Shown here piece by piece: positions 40,370 to 52,510 of a DNA stretch of 64,000 nucleotides. Position numbers and translations under genes: made by a program. Below the pieces are notes generated by a model, which saw nothing but the letters and a program-made list of their open reading frames with translations, was not told the DNA's origin and searched no databases. The DNA comes from Ptiloglossa arizonensis (taxonomy: Eukaryota; Arthropoda; Insecta; Hymenoptera; Colletidae), in contig NC_135055.1 of the NCBI RefSeq assembly GCF_051014685.1, forward strand, positions 20,357,501 to 20,421,500. The letters are read 5' to 3'. Position 1 is the stretch's first letter; each line of letters starts with the position of its first letter.

Positions 40370-40432
40370 AAAAAGGGACGCACGTGAAAATGGCGCGGAG
40401 TGGTTTACCTGCAATGCTATTTTTACGACAGG

Positions 40433-40491
40433 TACGCACGCAGGCACGAACGTACGCAGGCACGCAGGCAGGCACGCACGCACGCACGCAA
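40433..40491. repeat. ACGC/AGGC compound repeat
   Basis: Alternating CGCAGGCA-type units end in perfect CACG repeats. Confidence 0.88.
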
Positions 40492-41626
40492 CCGGTGCGT
40501 GAACGCGGAGGAAAGAGAGAAAGCGCGGACGACGCTCGGTCGCGAACATTATATACGTGGCTTGGCACCCCTTTTGCCGCTCGCGAACACAATGAGCGGC
40601 TTTGTTGAAAATTTCTGCGGGCTTTTGACCCCAGTTTTCCGCGCTCGCCCATCCCCCTGTGATCCGATGTGGCCCTTCTCGTCGTTTTCGCCGGTGCGCG
40701 TTTCGTTCCCCGATACACCGCCCCCGAACGATCGGCCTCGCGCGCCACCGAGTCCCCATAGGAAGATTCCCCCATGCTCGACGCCGATCCCGTGAAATCC
40801 GGCTCGTTGAATCGCTCGTCGCGTATTTCGAGACGACCTCGCTCGGGTTCTCGCGCTGCTCTTTCCACCCCCACTCGACACGCGTCGAGAAATCGAATCC
40901 TCTTGGCCGCGACGCGATAATGAATATATTAAACGTAAACAGATCAGGGGACGATTTTCCAAACGGAGCCCACCGAACCCGATACCCGAGCTCTTTTCCG
41001 AGTCGTTTGTTTGCGCTCCGACCTAGCCTCGCTCCGATCCCATTGTTGCCCCATCGTTCGGTCTCCGTGGGCTCCGATTCAACGTGGACGCGCACGAGTA
41101 TCGGGTATCGGGTGTCGCTCGAAGATTCGCGAGCGCGGAACGACACTTTCGAGTGCGGACGTTGCTTTCGCCTACTGTTCGCTAATCGAAAAGTCGACCT
41201 CTGGAAGGAGAAATTGCGTCGTTACACGCGCGAGAACAGCGAGACTGAAAAATTTCGAACCGTTCTTTCCGAAATTTTCGTCGACAACGCGTTCGAATTT
41301 CGAACTTTGCGCAAATAATTCCTCCGCTTCTTCTCGCCGTTGCGCACCGACAACGATCGCGGAAAGAACGAAATCGACTCGAGGTTTCCAGCTAGCCGAA
41401 GAACCGTATTTTCCAGGAATCGAACTCGATAATCTCTCGAGGAAATCTGACCGTTCACCGCGCCAGGGGCGGTGGGAGGGGGTGAATTATTCAAACGGAA
41501 CGGTAACGACTAACTGAAATTATTATACAAAGCGGACCTTTGACGTTCGCTGGATCGCCGCTAATGAGCCCGTGGGCACTCGAGGAAACAAGTAAATCGT
41601 TGTTACGATTACACGGGCACCGAGGA

Positions 41627-41662
41627 AGGGGGGGAGGGGGAGGGGGAGGGGGAGGGGGAGGG
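41627..41662. repeat. AGGGGG hexamer repeat
   Basis: Five or six G-rich hexamers. G-quadruplex formation is plausible. Confidence 0.88.
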
Positions 41663-41763
41663 TCCTGTGGAAAACAAATCTCGTTAAAAGTAAGCAGGGA
41701 AAATAGAGTCTATTAGACACGAGCGCAAGTATCGGCCAAGAGAACACTGAAAAGATGAAACCG

Positions 41764-41845
41764 GGTGGGCGAGGGTGGCCGAGGGTGGGCGAGGGTGGGC
41801 GAGGGTGGACGAGGGTGGCCGACGGGGGGTGGGGTGGGGTAGGCC
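41764..41845. repeat. GGGTGGGCGA decamer repeat
   Basis: Six to seven decamers vary only at the C/A positions and are followed by a GGGGT run. The strand has regular G triplets, so a G-quadruplex is plausible. Confidence 0.9.
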
Positions 41846-43012
41846 GGCGCTATGGGGTAGAGCCGCGCACAAGGGCCAGGCGGGGAGTTGTACATACACG
41901 AGCGAACAAAGATCGAAGTCAAATAAAGAGACTCTTTTCCAGATTAACCTTACGTAACGAGCGGAGCTTACGAGCGTCCGCGATGAAAGATCGATACACC
42001 GGATACACCGTTTCGATTCTAGTCGCCGAGCGTGCGGTTCCCTCCGCCTCTCCCGAGGTATCCTTCTCTCTCGTGCTCTCCTCACCGGCTCGCGTACGGA
42101 CCCGTTTTCTCTCGTGCGCGCATCCGAACGAGCGCACTCGAAAAAATGAATGCGCGCTCGCGATCCTCGGACAGAACGCGAAAGTGCCTTTGATCCTTTG
42201 ACGGAAGAGGAACGCGCCCGCCGATGATGCTCGACCAACCGGCGAGTTTAGGTTCCGTCCCGTTTGTCGTACGGAATAGTAACGGAGCGCACCCCCACCT
42301 CGATCGGTTCGTCAACGAAACGTTAAACTTTTTCCGCGGGACGATCTCCCCGGAGCCAACGCGAGATCAAACGCTGCCACGAATTCGCCGACGTGTCCTC
42401 GACGCGTCCACGGGATGGATATCTCGATGCCCGTTAATCGAGCGGTGCATTACGAAAGCGGTGTAAATCCGCGAATAAATTTTCCTGCTACTTGTTGCCG
42501 CGAGCGAACGAGCTGCTCCCACCGACCACCGACGGAACGTGTTTAATAATTTACGCGTTCTACGAACACGCTCGCCGCCCGGGAACTTTGCGATACCTTG
42601 CAACGTTTACGCCGCGACCAATTAGCGCCGAGTACCGTGGACTTTTCATTTTTCTCCAACGGAAAGAAATCTTTCGCCTCGCGACGCGTACCCGCGCGTT
42701 TCCCTACCGGGGAATATTCGAACCGTTACGGTTTCTACTTTGCGACGAACAACGTTGGATACCGAAAACGCGGAACGCGTACAAGCGTATTTCGCGAGAC
42801 TCGAGGACAGTGACGCAGAGCCCCCTCGTTCGCGTAATCGCGTTCGAAGAAACGCTCCAGTGTACTGTGCGTGGAGGTGTGCTCTCTCGGACGCGAACGC
42901 CCGTTTCCGCGATTCCGCGTCGCGAGGTTCGCGAGGACGATCGGGCTCCTCGACGCGAGCAGTCCGCGCCGTGATTCCGCATCGACAATTCTTCGTGCGT
43001 GCACCGCTACAA

Positions 43013-43013
43013 C

Positions 43014-43044
<31 letters not shown>

Positions 43045-43060
43045 AGAGAGAGAGAGAAAC
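43013..43060. repeat. GA dinucleotide microsatellite
   Basis: GA units with two AAAG interruptions. On the minus strand it ends in CGTTGTAG and so resembles an acceptor. Confidence 0.92.
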
Positions 43061-43079
43061 AGACGAGCAACCACGTACG

Positions 43080-43310
43080 GCTCCCGGTTGCTCATTGGAA
43101 CTATGCTAAATACCGCCTAATGAATACATACGGGCAGCTCTTTGATACAAAGGCGCTCTCTGCTTTACATAAAGCGCGGGCGAACTATTTGCCCTGTGGT
43201 CGACAGAATTTCAGCCCGTGCAAGGATCTAATGAACCTTTCGCTCGTCCGCGGCGCCCGCGCGTGTAGGTACATCGCCTCGACCAAAGGATCCGGAAGGG
43301 GGTGGCAAAC
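43080..43310. promoter_or_regulatory. Candidate enhancer island with TCF/Sox and Runx-like motifs
   Basis: The sequence is much less CpG-saturated than its surroundings. It holds CTTTGATACAAAG (43140-43152, opposed TCF/Sox-like words), TGTGGT (43195, Runx-type), CTAATGA words and TTTACATAAA. All three frames on one strand look mildly coding, which points to conserved non-coding sequence and not a gene. Confidence 0.3.
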
Positions 43311-46226
43311 GTGAGGGGGAGGGGTAGGGGGCCGTCCAAGCTCGGTCGCTAATTAATTAAAATCCAACGTCGAAACATTCGCGGGGCTCTGTTTCGGATA
43401 ATTGGCCGGATTTCGCGGACATTGCGCGCTTTAAACTTTCCGCTCGGCGGCAGGACTCGAGCGCACGCTGGGTTCCCTCGGCGATAACGAGCCCCGCGAG
43501 AAACCAGCGAAACCCGAAACCGCGGAAATTAGGGGGACCGGCCCGATCGTTCCAAAAGGGGTAATTAGGCGTACCGAATGAAATTTAAACGATCTTAATC
43601 CGTCGCGTTTACGAGTTTTTTAACCCGTGCGGGCAGCTAGGTACACCTGGCCGGTAAATAGCGCGGAAAACGAGCCGGTATCGGTCGACTCGTGCGGGCT
43701 CGCCAGTCGATGTATACCTTCTTTGCCGCGGATCCTCTCATTTCGAACCGAAGCCACCGTGGTTCCCCGGGACCCTAATTGATAGAATGCAGATTTATCC
43801 AGGAGGACCGAGACACGCACCGAAATCACGTGAACGCGACTTTAAGCCGCTTACGACCGCTCGTGCAACGACGAAAACCACTTTTCGAGATAAGTTGTAG
43901 ATCTCTAATCTCCTACTTTGTCGTCTCGTCTCTCTCGTCCCTCTTTCTCGTTCTCCCCTCCTCCCTTTCTCGGTCCTTCGTTTTCTCGTTGGTCCGACGA
44001 GTCCCGCGGATTAAGACCCCCTCGACGACCGTTCTTCGAATTATTCGCCACGGGGACAACCGACGAGAGGAAAATCGACGCTTCGAGAAGCATCTCCCAC
44101 GAGGACGAGTCTCTCGTCGAACGGCCGCTTTCGTTGAGCAACCGGCCAGCCGGCTCTCTCGCGATTCGCTTCTACGTAGGCATACGCAATCGCGGCAACG
44201 CGGAATGGCAATTAACGACCACGAGGAGAGATCCATCAGCCGCGTTCGCGTTGTTCGTCGTTACCGGCGAGTCTAGAATACTCGGGGCCCCGGGGGGCCT
44301 TCTTCTGCACCGAAGCGTTGTTAAAATTTTTATTTTATTCGAACGTTATCGAGACAAATTAATACTTTCGAAAGAACATCGAACCTCCCCGACAGGCGCC
44401 TCGAAAATATTTCTAGCGTCGAAAGGTCCCGCCTCTCTGTACCTTTTACCGCGGTAAAAGTAATCTTCGTTACGTAATCTTCGTACCGTTCGTTCCCCTC
44501 GGTGCACCGTAGAAAGAGTAGAAAAGTTCCACGTACCTCTGCCCGGTGTAAAGTTCCCGACGGGAAGATCCGCGAATATATCAAACTACCGAGTTCGCGG
44601 GTACGAAGTTTCGAAGAAAATTAGGAAAGTCTGGGAGGTTGGTTACGCCCCGACGTTTATCAACAACGAACCGAACTCGTCCATCGTGTTTCCAAAGAAT
44701 ACTCGTATCGAAACGTGACGTTCGTTGGACGCCTGGGGCCCGAAGATTCGTCAGTTTCGGTACGTCCGGCCCTGTTCCCAACGCGTCCGGAGAAAGATAA
44801 ATCATGGTCGCGAGCAACGGCTGGATCGCCGTACCCTGTTAATAGCGGCACGCGCGAATACGTTAAGACTCGGTCCGTTGATCTCGCGAGGGCTCCTCGG
44901 GGCCGAATATTGCCTCTCGATCGAGCATCGTTCGTTCTCGAACGTCGATCGTTTCGCGGACGAGTTCCGAGATGATAGATTTTCGATCTCAAAGGGGTCG
45001 CGGATCGGATTTTACGGGGCTCGAAACCCGTCCGTCGGTTAAACGAGAACGGAGCGTAGAGGTCGCAAACTCGTCCGACTCTCGAATCGAAGCCGCAAAG
45101 CCCGATCGAGAGATCGGTAGGCGGGCGCGAATCGACTCCGTGGAAACACTCGTACCGTCGGTTCGTCGCATCACCGTTGTCCCGTTGCGTTCCATACGAT
45201 CCTCGAGGAACGAGCTCGTTCGCGTACGCGCTACTCGCTCCACCGAACGAAAGACGATTATCGAATTCGCGTTACGAATTCCGGAATACGACGATCGATC
45301 GATCCGGACACTCGATCGCGACTCTCCGACGCGGCAAAAGACAAATTTAACCGGGAGAAGCGTCGTGGAAACGAGTGGAAGGAAAATCATTTACCCGTCG
45401 GTGTTCGACAAGTAGCGACACTTATCGCGTTTTAATGATGTATCCGTATATCGCCCGGAGACACAAAAGAGCGGCTGTCGATGCATACGTTGCGCCCGAG
45501 AAATAGAGGAGAATGAACCCGCGGAAATGGAGAGCGCGGTTTCATTTCCAACCGTGGAAAAAGCTCCAACCGTTAAGTAATTAATTTCGCGGTGCTGCGA
45601 GACTCGTTAAAAATTTGAACAACCAGCCGACCATCGATCGCCACCGCCGCGATACGAGAGTGAATTACTGAATTTTATTTTCCACCCTAGCTACGGGGCT
45701 CCTCTCGTATAATTCTAGCTCGAAGAAGCATTCGAGGACCGTGCACGACCACAATGAAACTCTCCTTCCGTGTAAAATATATACACTCGTGTAAACACGC
45801 GTGCGTGCGCACGTAGACGCGCGCGTAGAGCCGGGACATTTATTAAAAGGCCGCGTCTGTACGTTTACCCGGCCACGATGTATAAACGTCTCCGATTCAA
45901 AGGCGATGAATTTCCAACGACTCTCGCGCAGCCGGAGTACGCGTACAATGAGGTACGATGATATTTCTGCCAATTTGCGCGACATCGTGTTATCGAGATC
46001 GTTCAACGAACACGGGCTACGGGGGAACGCGTACCGCGAACGTTCGCGAGATGCAACGAGAAACGCATCTCGTCGCGGAATACGGGACGTCTGGGAAATG
46101 AATTCGCTGGTCGGCCAGTGGGTACCGTGGTCCGTTAAGTCTCCTACGTGGCTCGAATGCGCTACGGAACAGAAGTTGCACAGTAAGTGTTTCGCAGCGT
46201 GCGCTGTACATTTTATAGCTGTGTCG

Positions 46227-46271
46227 CGGTCGCGACGTCGCGTCGCGTCGCGTCGCGTCGCGTCGCGTCGC
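46227..46271. repeat. CGTCG pentamer repeat
   Basis: About eight CGTCG units with very dense CpG. Confidence 0.92.
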
Positions 46272-48331
46272 CCGAGTCTCGGAATAACGAGTCCGACCGG
46301 TGGACTCTCGGCCGGTTCCCCTTTTCCCCGTCACCGCGAACCCGAACGGGGCGATAGAGTTCCTTTAATAAACCGCCTTGCTTAACGAGCTCCGAATTAC
46401 TACAATTAAAGCAACGACGGGTACCGAGTCCGCCGCGCCGTCCACGGTAATCGACGATCGTTCGCGATCGTGCCCGATTCGTTGCGAGAATCGTCGAGAT
46501 CGCGCGGTCGATCGTTCTCGAGAAGAAATTTGGACAAAGTTCCCGGACCTCTGCGCGCGAATCTCCTCGAATCTCGAAACGACGTAAAAGGGAAGAAACG
46601 AACGTTTCCTTTCTCCGGTGAGAGTCGCGCCGAACCGAGCTGTGAAAAAGCCGCGGTAACGAGCGAGTACAATTCCACGCGTCGGATCGCGTATCGAGTC
46701 GCAATTAAACTCCGGACGGATCGAGTAACAATTATACATCGCGATAACGCGGATTAGAACGGACTCTCGTGGTTCACTCGGTCCAACGATACTCGAATCG
46801 TTGTAATCGTATTATCGAGTACAGCGAACGATCTATCGATACATTCGACGATGTATCGACCTACGAGGCGGATTGGATATTTCTCGCAGCGTTGTCCGTC
46901 GGAGAGATTTTCCACCTTAGGAACGATCGGTGTCGATTTTCGAACGTTGGGCATCGAGAGGGATCGGTACTGTTTACCTCGAGCGAGCGTCGATCGTCGA
47001 CCAGAGACAAAATTCACCATCGTAGCGCGTGGACGATCGTCGGTCCCGATATTCGATCGTTACGGAATCCACCATTTTACCATAGGGCTCGATACGGGAG
47101 GAGCCTCCGCGAATCCGTGCAGTCCCGATGTGCGGTCGAGGCAGATTGGCCGAGGAGATCGACAAAGTGGCCGGTGGTCTCGTGTTCCGTGAACTTTAAT
47201 CAGACGGGCCGAACTCGACGTGTTTCCCCGCTACGGTGTACTTAACGATACCTAGCTCCGACTGCCAGTCGATAGAGCCGGAAATCCGCGCGAAATCCAC
47301 CCCCGGAACCGCAGGATAAAGTTCCAGGCCCCGGCGAGGAACGAAGAACCGCGTCGCTCGAACGAGCACGACTCTCGCGAGAGACTCTCGACGATCGCGG
47401 TCCGTGCTCTTTCATCGCGATCGTCTCTCGTTGCTCGCGAAATCGGCCACGAGAGAACGCCGCGAATCTGACGCGATCGAAGAACCGTGCGCGAAATTAC
47501 CGACCGTTCCTCACCGTGGAAACTACGCGAAACGTTCCGCACGGCCCGGAGAGCATCTTCGGTTCGGTAGAGAGAGTACGGAGTGACCGGTAGCTCGGTA
47601 AACTTTGATCAGTCCGGAGCAAACTCCACGCGCGCCTAATCCCACTTACTTAACGGCGTCCGTGTCCCCTCGCGTTCGACGAGGAACTTGGATCCGAACG
47701 GTGTATCGTCCACCGAAACGTTGCGATGGAAACTGAATCCCGTTTACTCGTGTCCACCTTCTCGAACGATGAAACTTGGCGTACGGATACAGCTCCTGGA
47801 CGCGAAGCGTCGTTCGCTATCTTTTCGATAGACGGACAGGAGGGTCTATTTTTCGATTAAAATAAACTCTTACGGAGACTATTACGCGCGTTACCGTACT
47901 CGTGGATTCTTCTAATTCGAATTTATTCCAAAATCTTCGGTTCCGAGTTCTTCCGATCTAAGTTCGCTCGATCCGAAGTTTCTCTATTCGAGAATAATTT
48001 CGAGTCGGCCCGTAGGACGAGATTCGTCCGTGCGGAGCGATACCACCGAAGCAACGGTAGTACAGTTTTCCGAAAATTACGATCGCCGTGCGACGCGATC
48101 CGAATTTAATTTTCCGGAAAACATACCGCGCTGAATTATCTCCGTGCCGGTGACGGAGTATCTCGACCAATTACGCGACACGTTTAACCACGGGTTTAAA
48201 CTCGCGCGGGCCGGTAATCCTCCGTAATCCGGATAACGTCGCTTCCGCGTCGCGGTTTCGCGATTCGTAGACCGTACTTTCCCCATCGGAAGGGGGGTAA
48301 CGGTGGACCATCGTCTAGCCGATTCGCTTAC

Positions 48332-48502
48332 TTTTGCTGATTATTGTTGGCAGTGGGCATAGGGGTTGGCACCCTCGGCGGCGGTACCGGTATCGCTTTT
48401 CTTCTCTCCCCACCTGTTTGATGCACGGTGGGCGTCACGCGTCCGGTCGGCGCTATCCGGCCAGCCGTTCGTGGTCTCTCCGTTCGTACGTCCATCTCGT
48501 TT
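48332..48502 (-). CDS. Internal coding exon of an unidentified minus-strand gene
   Basis: This 171-nt exon reads right to left. Its acceptor is a pyrimidine-rich tract ending in TTTGTTCGCAG. Its donor is CAAAA followed by GTAAGC. The frame open across it encodes 56 whole codons: first NEMDVRTERPRTAGRI, then a Pro/Thr-rich part, then RRKAIPVPPPRVPTPMP, and an Asn/Gln end (TANNNQQ). The reading starts and ends in phase 2, so the exon is a multiple of three and could be skipped without a frameshift. It begins with one base completing a codon and ends with AA, which the first A of the exon at 17209 turns into Lys. An in-frame ATG at 48495 could also serve as an alternative start. The peptide looks disordered and proline-rich, like a linker or SH3/WW-binding segment; no domain is recognised. 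The composition is unlike the Arg-rich shadow frames around it. The other two frames are worse: one ends in a stop just before the donor and the other is Arg-rich. I see the splice sites and phase directly; that this is a gene is an inference. Confidence 0.6.
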
Positions 48503-49446
48503 CTGCGAACAAACGAAAAACGTCCCGACGGTTAGACGATCCCTCGTGAACGGGAGCACGGAACAGGAGCGGAGATTGTTTCTTTTTTCGCGGCCGATTT
48601 CCGAGCGTATCCGCCCTCCGCGTTTCTCCTTTCCTCGATGGTGGACGAACGATCCAGAAATTGCGACCGGCGCAACCGAGCGCGCGTAAAAGGTAGTCGA
48701 CGTACAATACGAAAAAGAAAAGGAGACCGAGCGAGCGAGAGGGAAAGAGAAAATGGAAAAAGAGAAACGAAAAAACGAAATTATTACGAGACGCATTAGT
48801 AACCGGGATATAAAAGTGCCATTTTCTCTTGTGCTCGCGAGGCCGGGCAGACATCACAGAGATTGCGATGAACTTCGAAAGAGCGATCCCGAAAGTCGCG
48901 TGCACAACGTGCCGGAACCGACGGCACAGAGGAACGAACCCGCGTAGAACGGAGACGAAAAAATCGTGGAACGCCAAACTAAAATCCCTATCCCGGGTCC
49001 CTCCACCTCCGCCATCACCACCATCTCCTCCTCCTTCTCTCCTACCCTCTTCGTCGTGGCTACTTTGTTCGCGCGGTCCTTTGCGAAACGGTATTAGAAC
49101 GTTTTATAATTATTCCCCGAGCAACTTTCGTCGATAATTGCCGCAACGGAACAACGCAACGGCACTCGCGTAATCGTCGCTTTGTCCGAATGTATCGTTA
49201 ATTCCCCGCTTCTCTTCGCCGGGAGAGTTTTCCCCCTTGCTCCGTGCAACAATGTGACCCCGGCTGTCCAATTATTTCCACCGCGATTCGACGTAAAAAC
49301 GCTCGCGCTAAGCGAAACACGATGCCGGGCGAGCGTGCGTTCCTAATTAAGCGCATGCCCCCGCTAATTTGCCTCGATAAAAACGATAGAATCTAGTCTG
49401 CGCCGGTACTCGACCGCGTCCCGAGACGCTCGGTGCTCCGTTTCGG

Positions 49447-49494
49447 TGTGCGTGCCTGCGTGCCTGCGTGCCTGCGTGCCTGCGTGAGTGCGTG
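49447..49494. repeat. GTGCCTGC octamer repeat
   Basis: Five near-perfect octamers. Confidence 0.92.
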
Positions 49495-52229
49495 GCCCCG
49501 GTTACAGGAAACTGCGCGTGTACGTAGCATTTGCGTAACGGAATTTCAATTAATGATCCGGCGTGCACGTCAGACTGCCGCGAGCGATTTCAATAGGCGC
49601 TTTCAGCTCGCGCTGCCACCAAAGTGACGCCCGCGGTCCTCTTTTCCCCTCTTCTTCGGCTATTCTCTACCTACCTCGGTTTCCCCGTGACTTTTCCGCC
49701 CGCACCCACCCACCCCTCCACCCTCCATCCTCGATGTAACTTCCCGTCCCCCGTCGACGAGTTCGAGCTTTTTTCGTTCATCGCGCGATCGACCGCCACG
49801 TCGATGTTCTCGCGCCGAAAACACGCGCTACGAGCCCGTTTCGCGGCCCGAGACGAGAAGAACAGTCGCCGCTTTACCCGAGAAGTGGTCTCTAGTGCCC
49901 GCGAACGTTTACGTTACCCGAGACGCGAGGTTTTATCTTTTCGAACTCGGGGAGAGTGTTTCTCGACGGTGGCAGAAATACTTCTTCGTTCTTCGAGGGC
50001 CGAATCCAAGATCGGTGAAGAATATTCCGCAAATTTTTGCCCCACGTACCTCGGTCTTCGAGTTTAAAGACGATCGAAGAGAACGTTGAGAGCTTCGATG
50101 AAAAATCCGTGGAAGACACGATAGACTTCAAACGGTCCCGAAATAAAAATTTCAAAGGACGAAGAACTTTGAAGGTTTCCTTCGATCCGAACCGAAGAAG
50201 CAAGTACCCGGCGCGCGGGTTCGCCCCCTGAAACACGGACGGGTCTCTCCCGTGGTCGTTTTCAACCTCAATCGACACCCGAGCCGAAGACAATCTCGCT
50301 CTCGAGAACCGTGATATCGGCGCAAGGGTTGAACATCCGAAGGGCCCCTTCGGATGTACCACCGGTGCTCGAGGAGCACCCGAACCGTGGCTCGAAATCG
50401 CGTATCTTCAAAGCGGATCCTCGAGCCGGCGAAAACGAGCGAGAAAAAGCGGGGCCTCGCGCACTTCTCGGGGCCCCCTCGCCGTTACGCAAAAGGTCGT
50501 GCATGCGTTCGAGGGAACGTATCACGAACGATGCGGGAGGGACAGGAGGGGGTCGAAGACGAGTCGAAAAGGGCAACTCCTCGAAAAGGGAAGCGGCGGG
50601 ACGACGGACACTTGTGCCCTCTCGTGGGCACATCCATTCTTCGGAATTCGTCGGTTCCGTAACCCACTCGCTCTACCGGAAGAATCGCGAGCACCGGTGA
50701 AACTTTCGCCAAGGTATTTCATCGCGACGCGTACCGTTGAGAAAAGCGGAAGAGATCGCTCGGTTTGCTCCCTCCTTGTACTTTCCACCCCGGAAGAGGA
50801 GGAGAGAGAAAAAAAAAAGAATTCGCGTTCGGTGGCTCGTATCTTCGATCCCGGTTATCGAAAATTTCGAATCGCCACGGGCAACAAAGGTAGACGAAAC
50901 CGCGATCGAGAGGTTATCGAAGCGTCTTCCCGGAACGGACGAAACTTCTTACGTTTCCGAGAGATACCGTAATAACCGACTGGTCGGTCCGTCGGATATT
51001 TTCCTCCTCGCTTCGTACGGATACGTCGAGACGGAACCGGGAAACGAGGGAATCCCGCAAAGACCGCGGCCCGGATACTACCGAGTTGGCGAACAAAACC
51101 TCGATTAATAGCCGAGGGTCGCGTGCTTCCCGCTGCCAATTGCCTCCAATTAAGCGACGATGTACTTTAAATCGGCGCGCTCCGCAAATCTTGTTCTTCG
51201 AATTAGTGTCAACGTCGACAATGGTTCGCGCGAACGATTTCGCTTCCTCGTTGCACCACGGTAGGCGCACGCAACGCCCCGCCGACAACAGGATATTCGA
51301 TTTATCGTCGGATTAATTCTCTTAACGCGGGAGAGCGAGCGAGCGAACGAGCGCGGGCGCACCAATCGCCACGAGGAATTCCGATATTTCGATTCGGCGT
51401 TTATCGCTCCCCGTTCGACGTTCCATTGTCTATCGGACACTCGTCGCGGGTCCGTGACTTGGAAAAAAAATTTCACGCGTTTCGTAATACGATACATCGA
51501 CCGGGAACCTTTGCTCGGGGATCTCGACGCCGTGAACCGGTAACCCTCGAACGATCCGATCGTCGTCGATTCTCGACTGTGGGCGATTCAGCTGTCGCCT
51601 CGAGTCGAGCTTCGACGCGCGGTATCGCCGACGCGCTCAGACGAACCGGGTACAATGAGCTCATTAAGCCCTAACGCGATTCAATTATGCGGGCCAATCG
51701 GCGCGAATTCTCTTCCGGGCGTCTTCGAAACGATCGAACGCATTCTCCGAATCCTCCTTCCTCTTGGGGAAACTCGATCGTTCAGGGGGCGTGACGTTGC
51801 TGGTCGGGTGCGTAGATGTTTCGCGCGTGAATCGAAAGAACTCGTGAAAAATTGTATCGAGGAAATATCACCTTGCGCCCGACTTTCGCTCTTAATTCTT
51901 TACACTGTGCCAAACGCATCACTTGCTGTACCCTAAAGACAAGTCGCTGGAATGAATTGATACTAACACCGAAAAGATCGAGTCGTAGAATTCTTAGAAA
52001 ATGTATCGTTGTACAGACTCGTTGAGAAACAACGTTAAATTGCAATCCCTTCGATGTAATCCCTCCGTCGTCGAGTTCGGTTCGCGTGGAAGCAACCACC
52101 GCGTCGCGTCGCGTCTCGGCCGCCCCTACGACCGGAACGCGACTCCGTCGTGGAGGAAGGAACGTCCCCCGGTTCGCGTGCATCGAGAAACGTTCCGTTT
52201 CGGCGTAAACGGAAACAGGATGCCCCGTG

Positions 52230-52510
52230 AAACGGGCCTCGCAGCTATTCCCCGCGTGTCTCACCCTCGGCCATCGGGGGGCGGGACACAATCGAAGGAA
52301 AGAAAAGGACACGGTTCGCGCAATCTCTCGAGCTCGGCGCAACATTGTTGTCACGGATACTTTGCCCTCTCTCACAAAGAACAGACGGAGGTTGCACAGG
52401 ATGATGCTGTTGGCTACGACCATTATTTCTCGGGCGTATAGCGCCGCGTGACGGGGATCGCCGGGAAGACAATGCGCGTAGCCAAGTTGGTTAAAATATG
52501 CAGCCCCCGG
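52230..52510. promoter_or_regulatory. Candidate enhancer island with Sox-type motifs
   Basis: AACATTGTTGT (52341-52351) is a double Sox-like site and ACAATG occurs again at 52469, with CATTATT and GGTTAAAATATGCA nearby. The stretch of mixed composition is longer than chance would lead one to expect here. An open minus-strand frame crosses it, but it has no splice signals at sensible places. Confidence 0.3.

Larger units (their letters stand above)
17210..48331. other. Presumed 31-kb intron of the minus-strand gene
   Basis: This lies between two exons whose splice phases match exactly. No intervening exon was found that keeps the phase. It holds the AT-rich island at 17.9 kb, the tandem arrays at 17.79, 20.5 and 25.6 kb, microsatellites, and islands of more complex sequence at 27.7, 28.0, 29.1 and 43.1 kb that look like candidate enhancers. 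Open frames up to 330 codons (for example 23693-24685, minus) are rejected as compositional. A nested gene on the plus strand cannot be excluded, but none is supported. Confidence 0.5.

Noticed and set aside
40190..41146. 318-codon minus-strand open frame
   Set aside because: It runs through a CACG-type repeat and the A/T-run region, giving Cys/Val/Ala-rich and Phe-rich low-complexity segments. It is not a protein gene.
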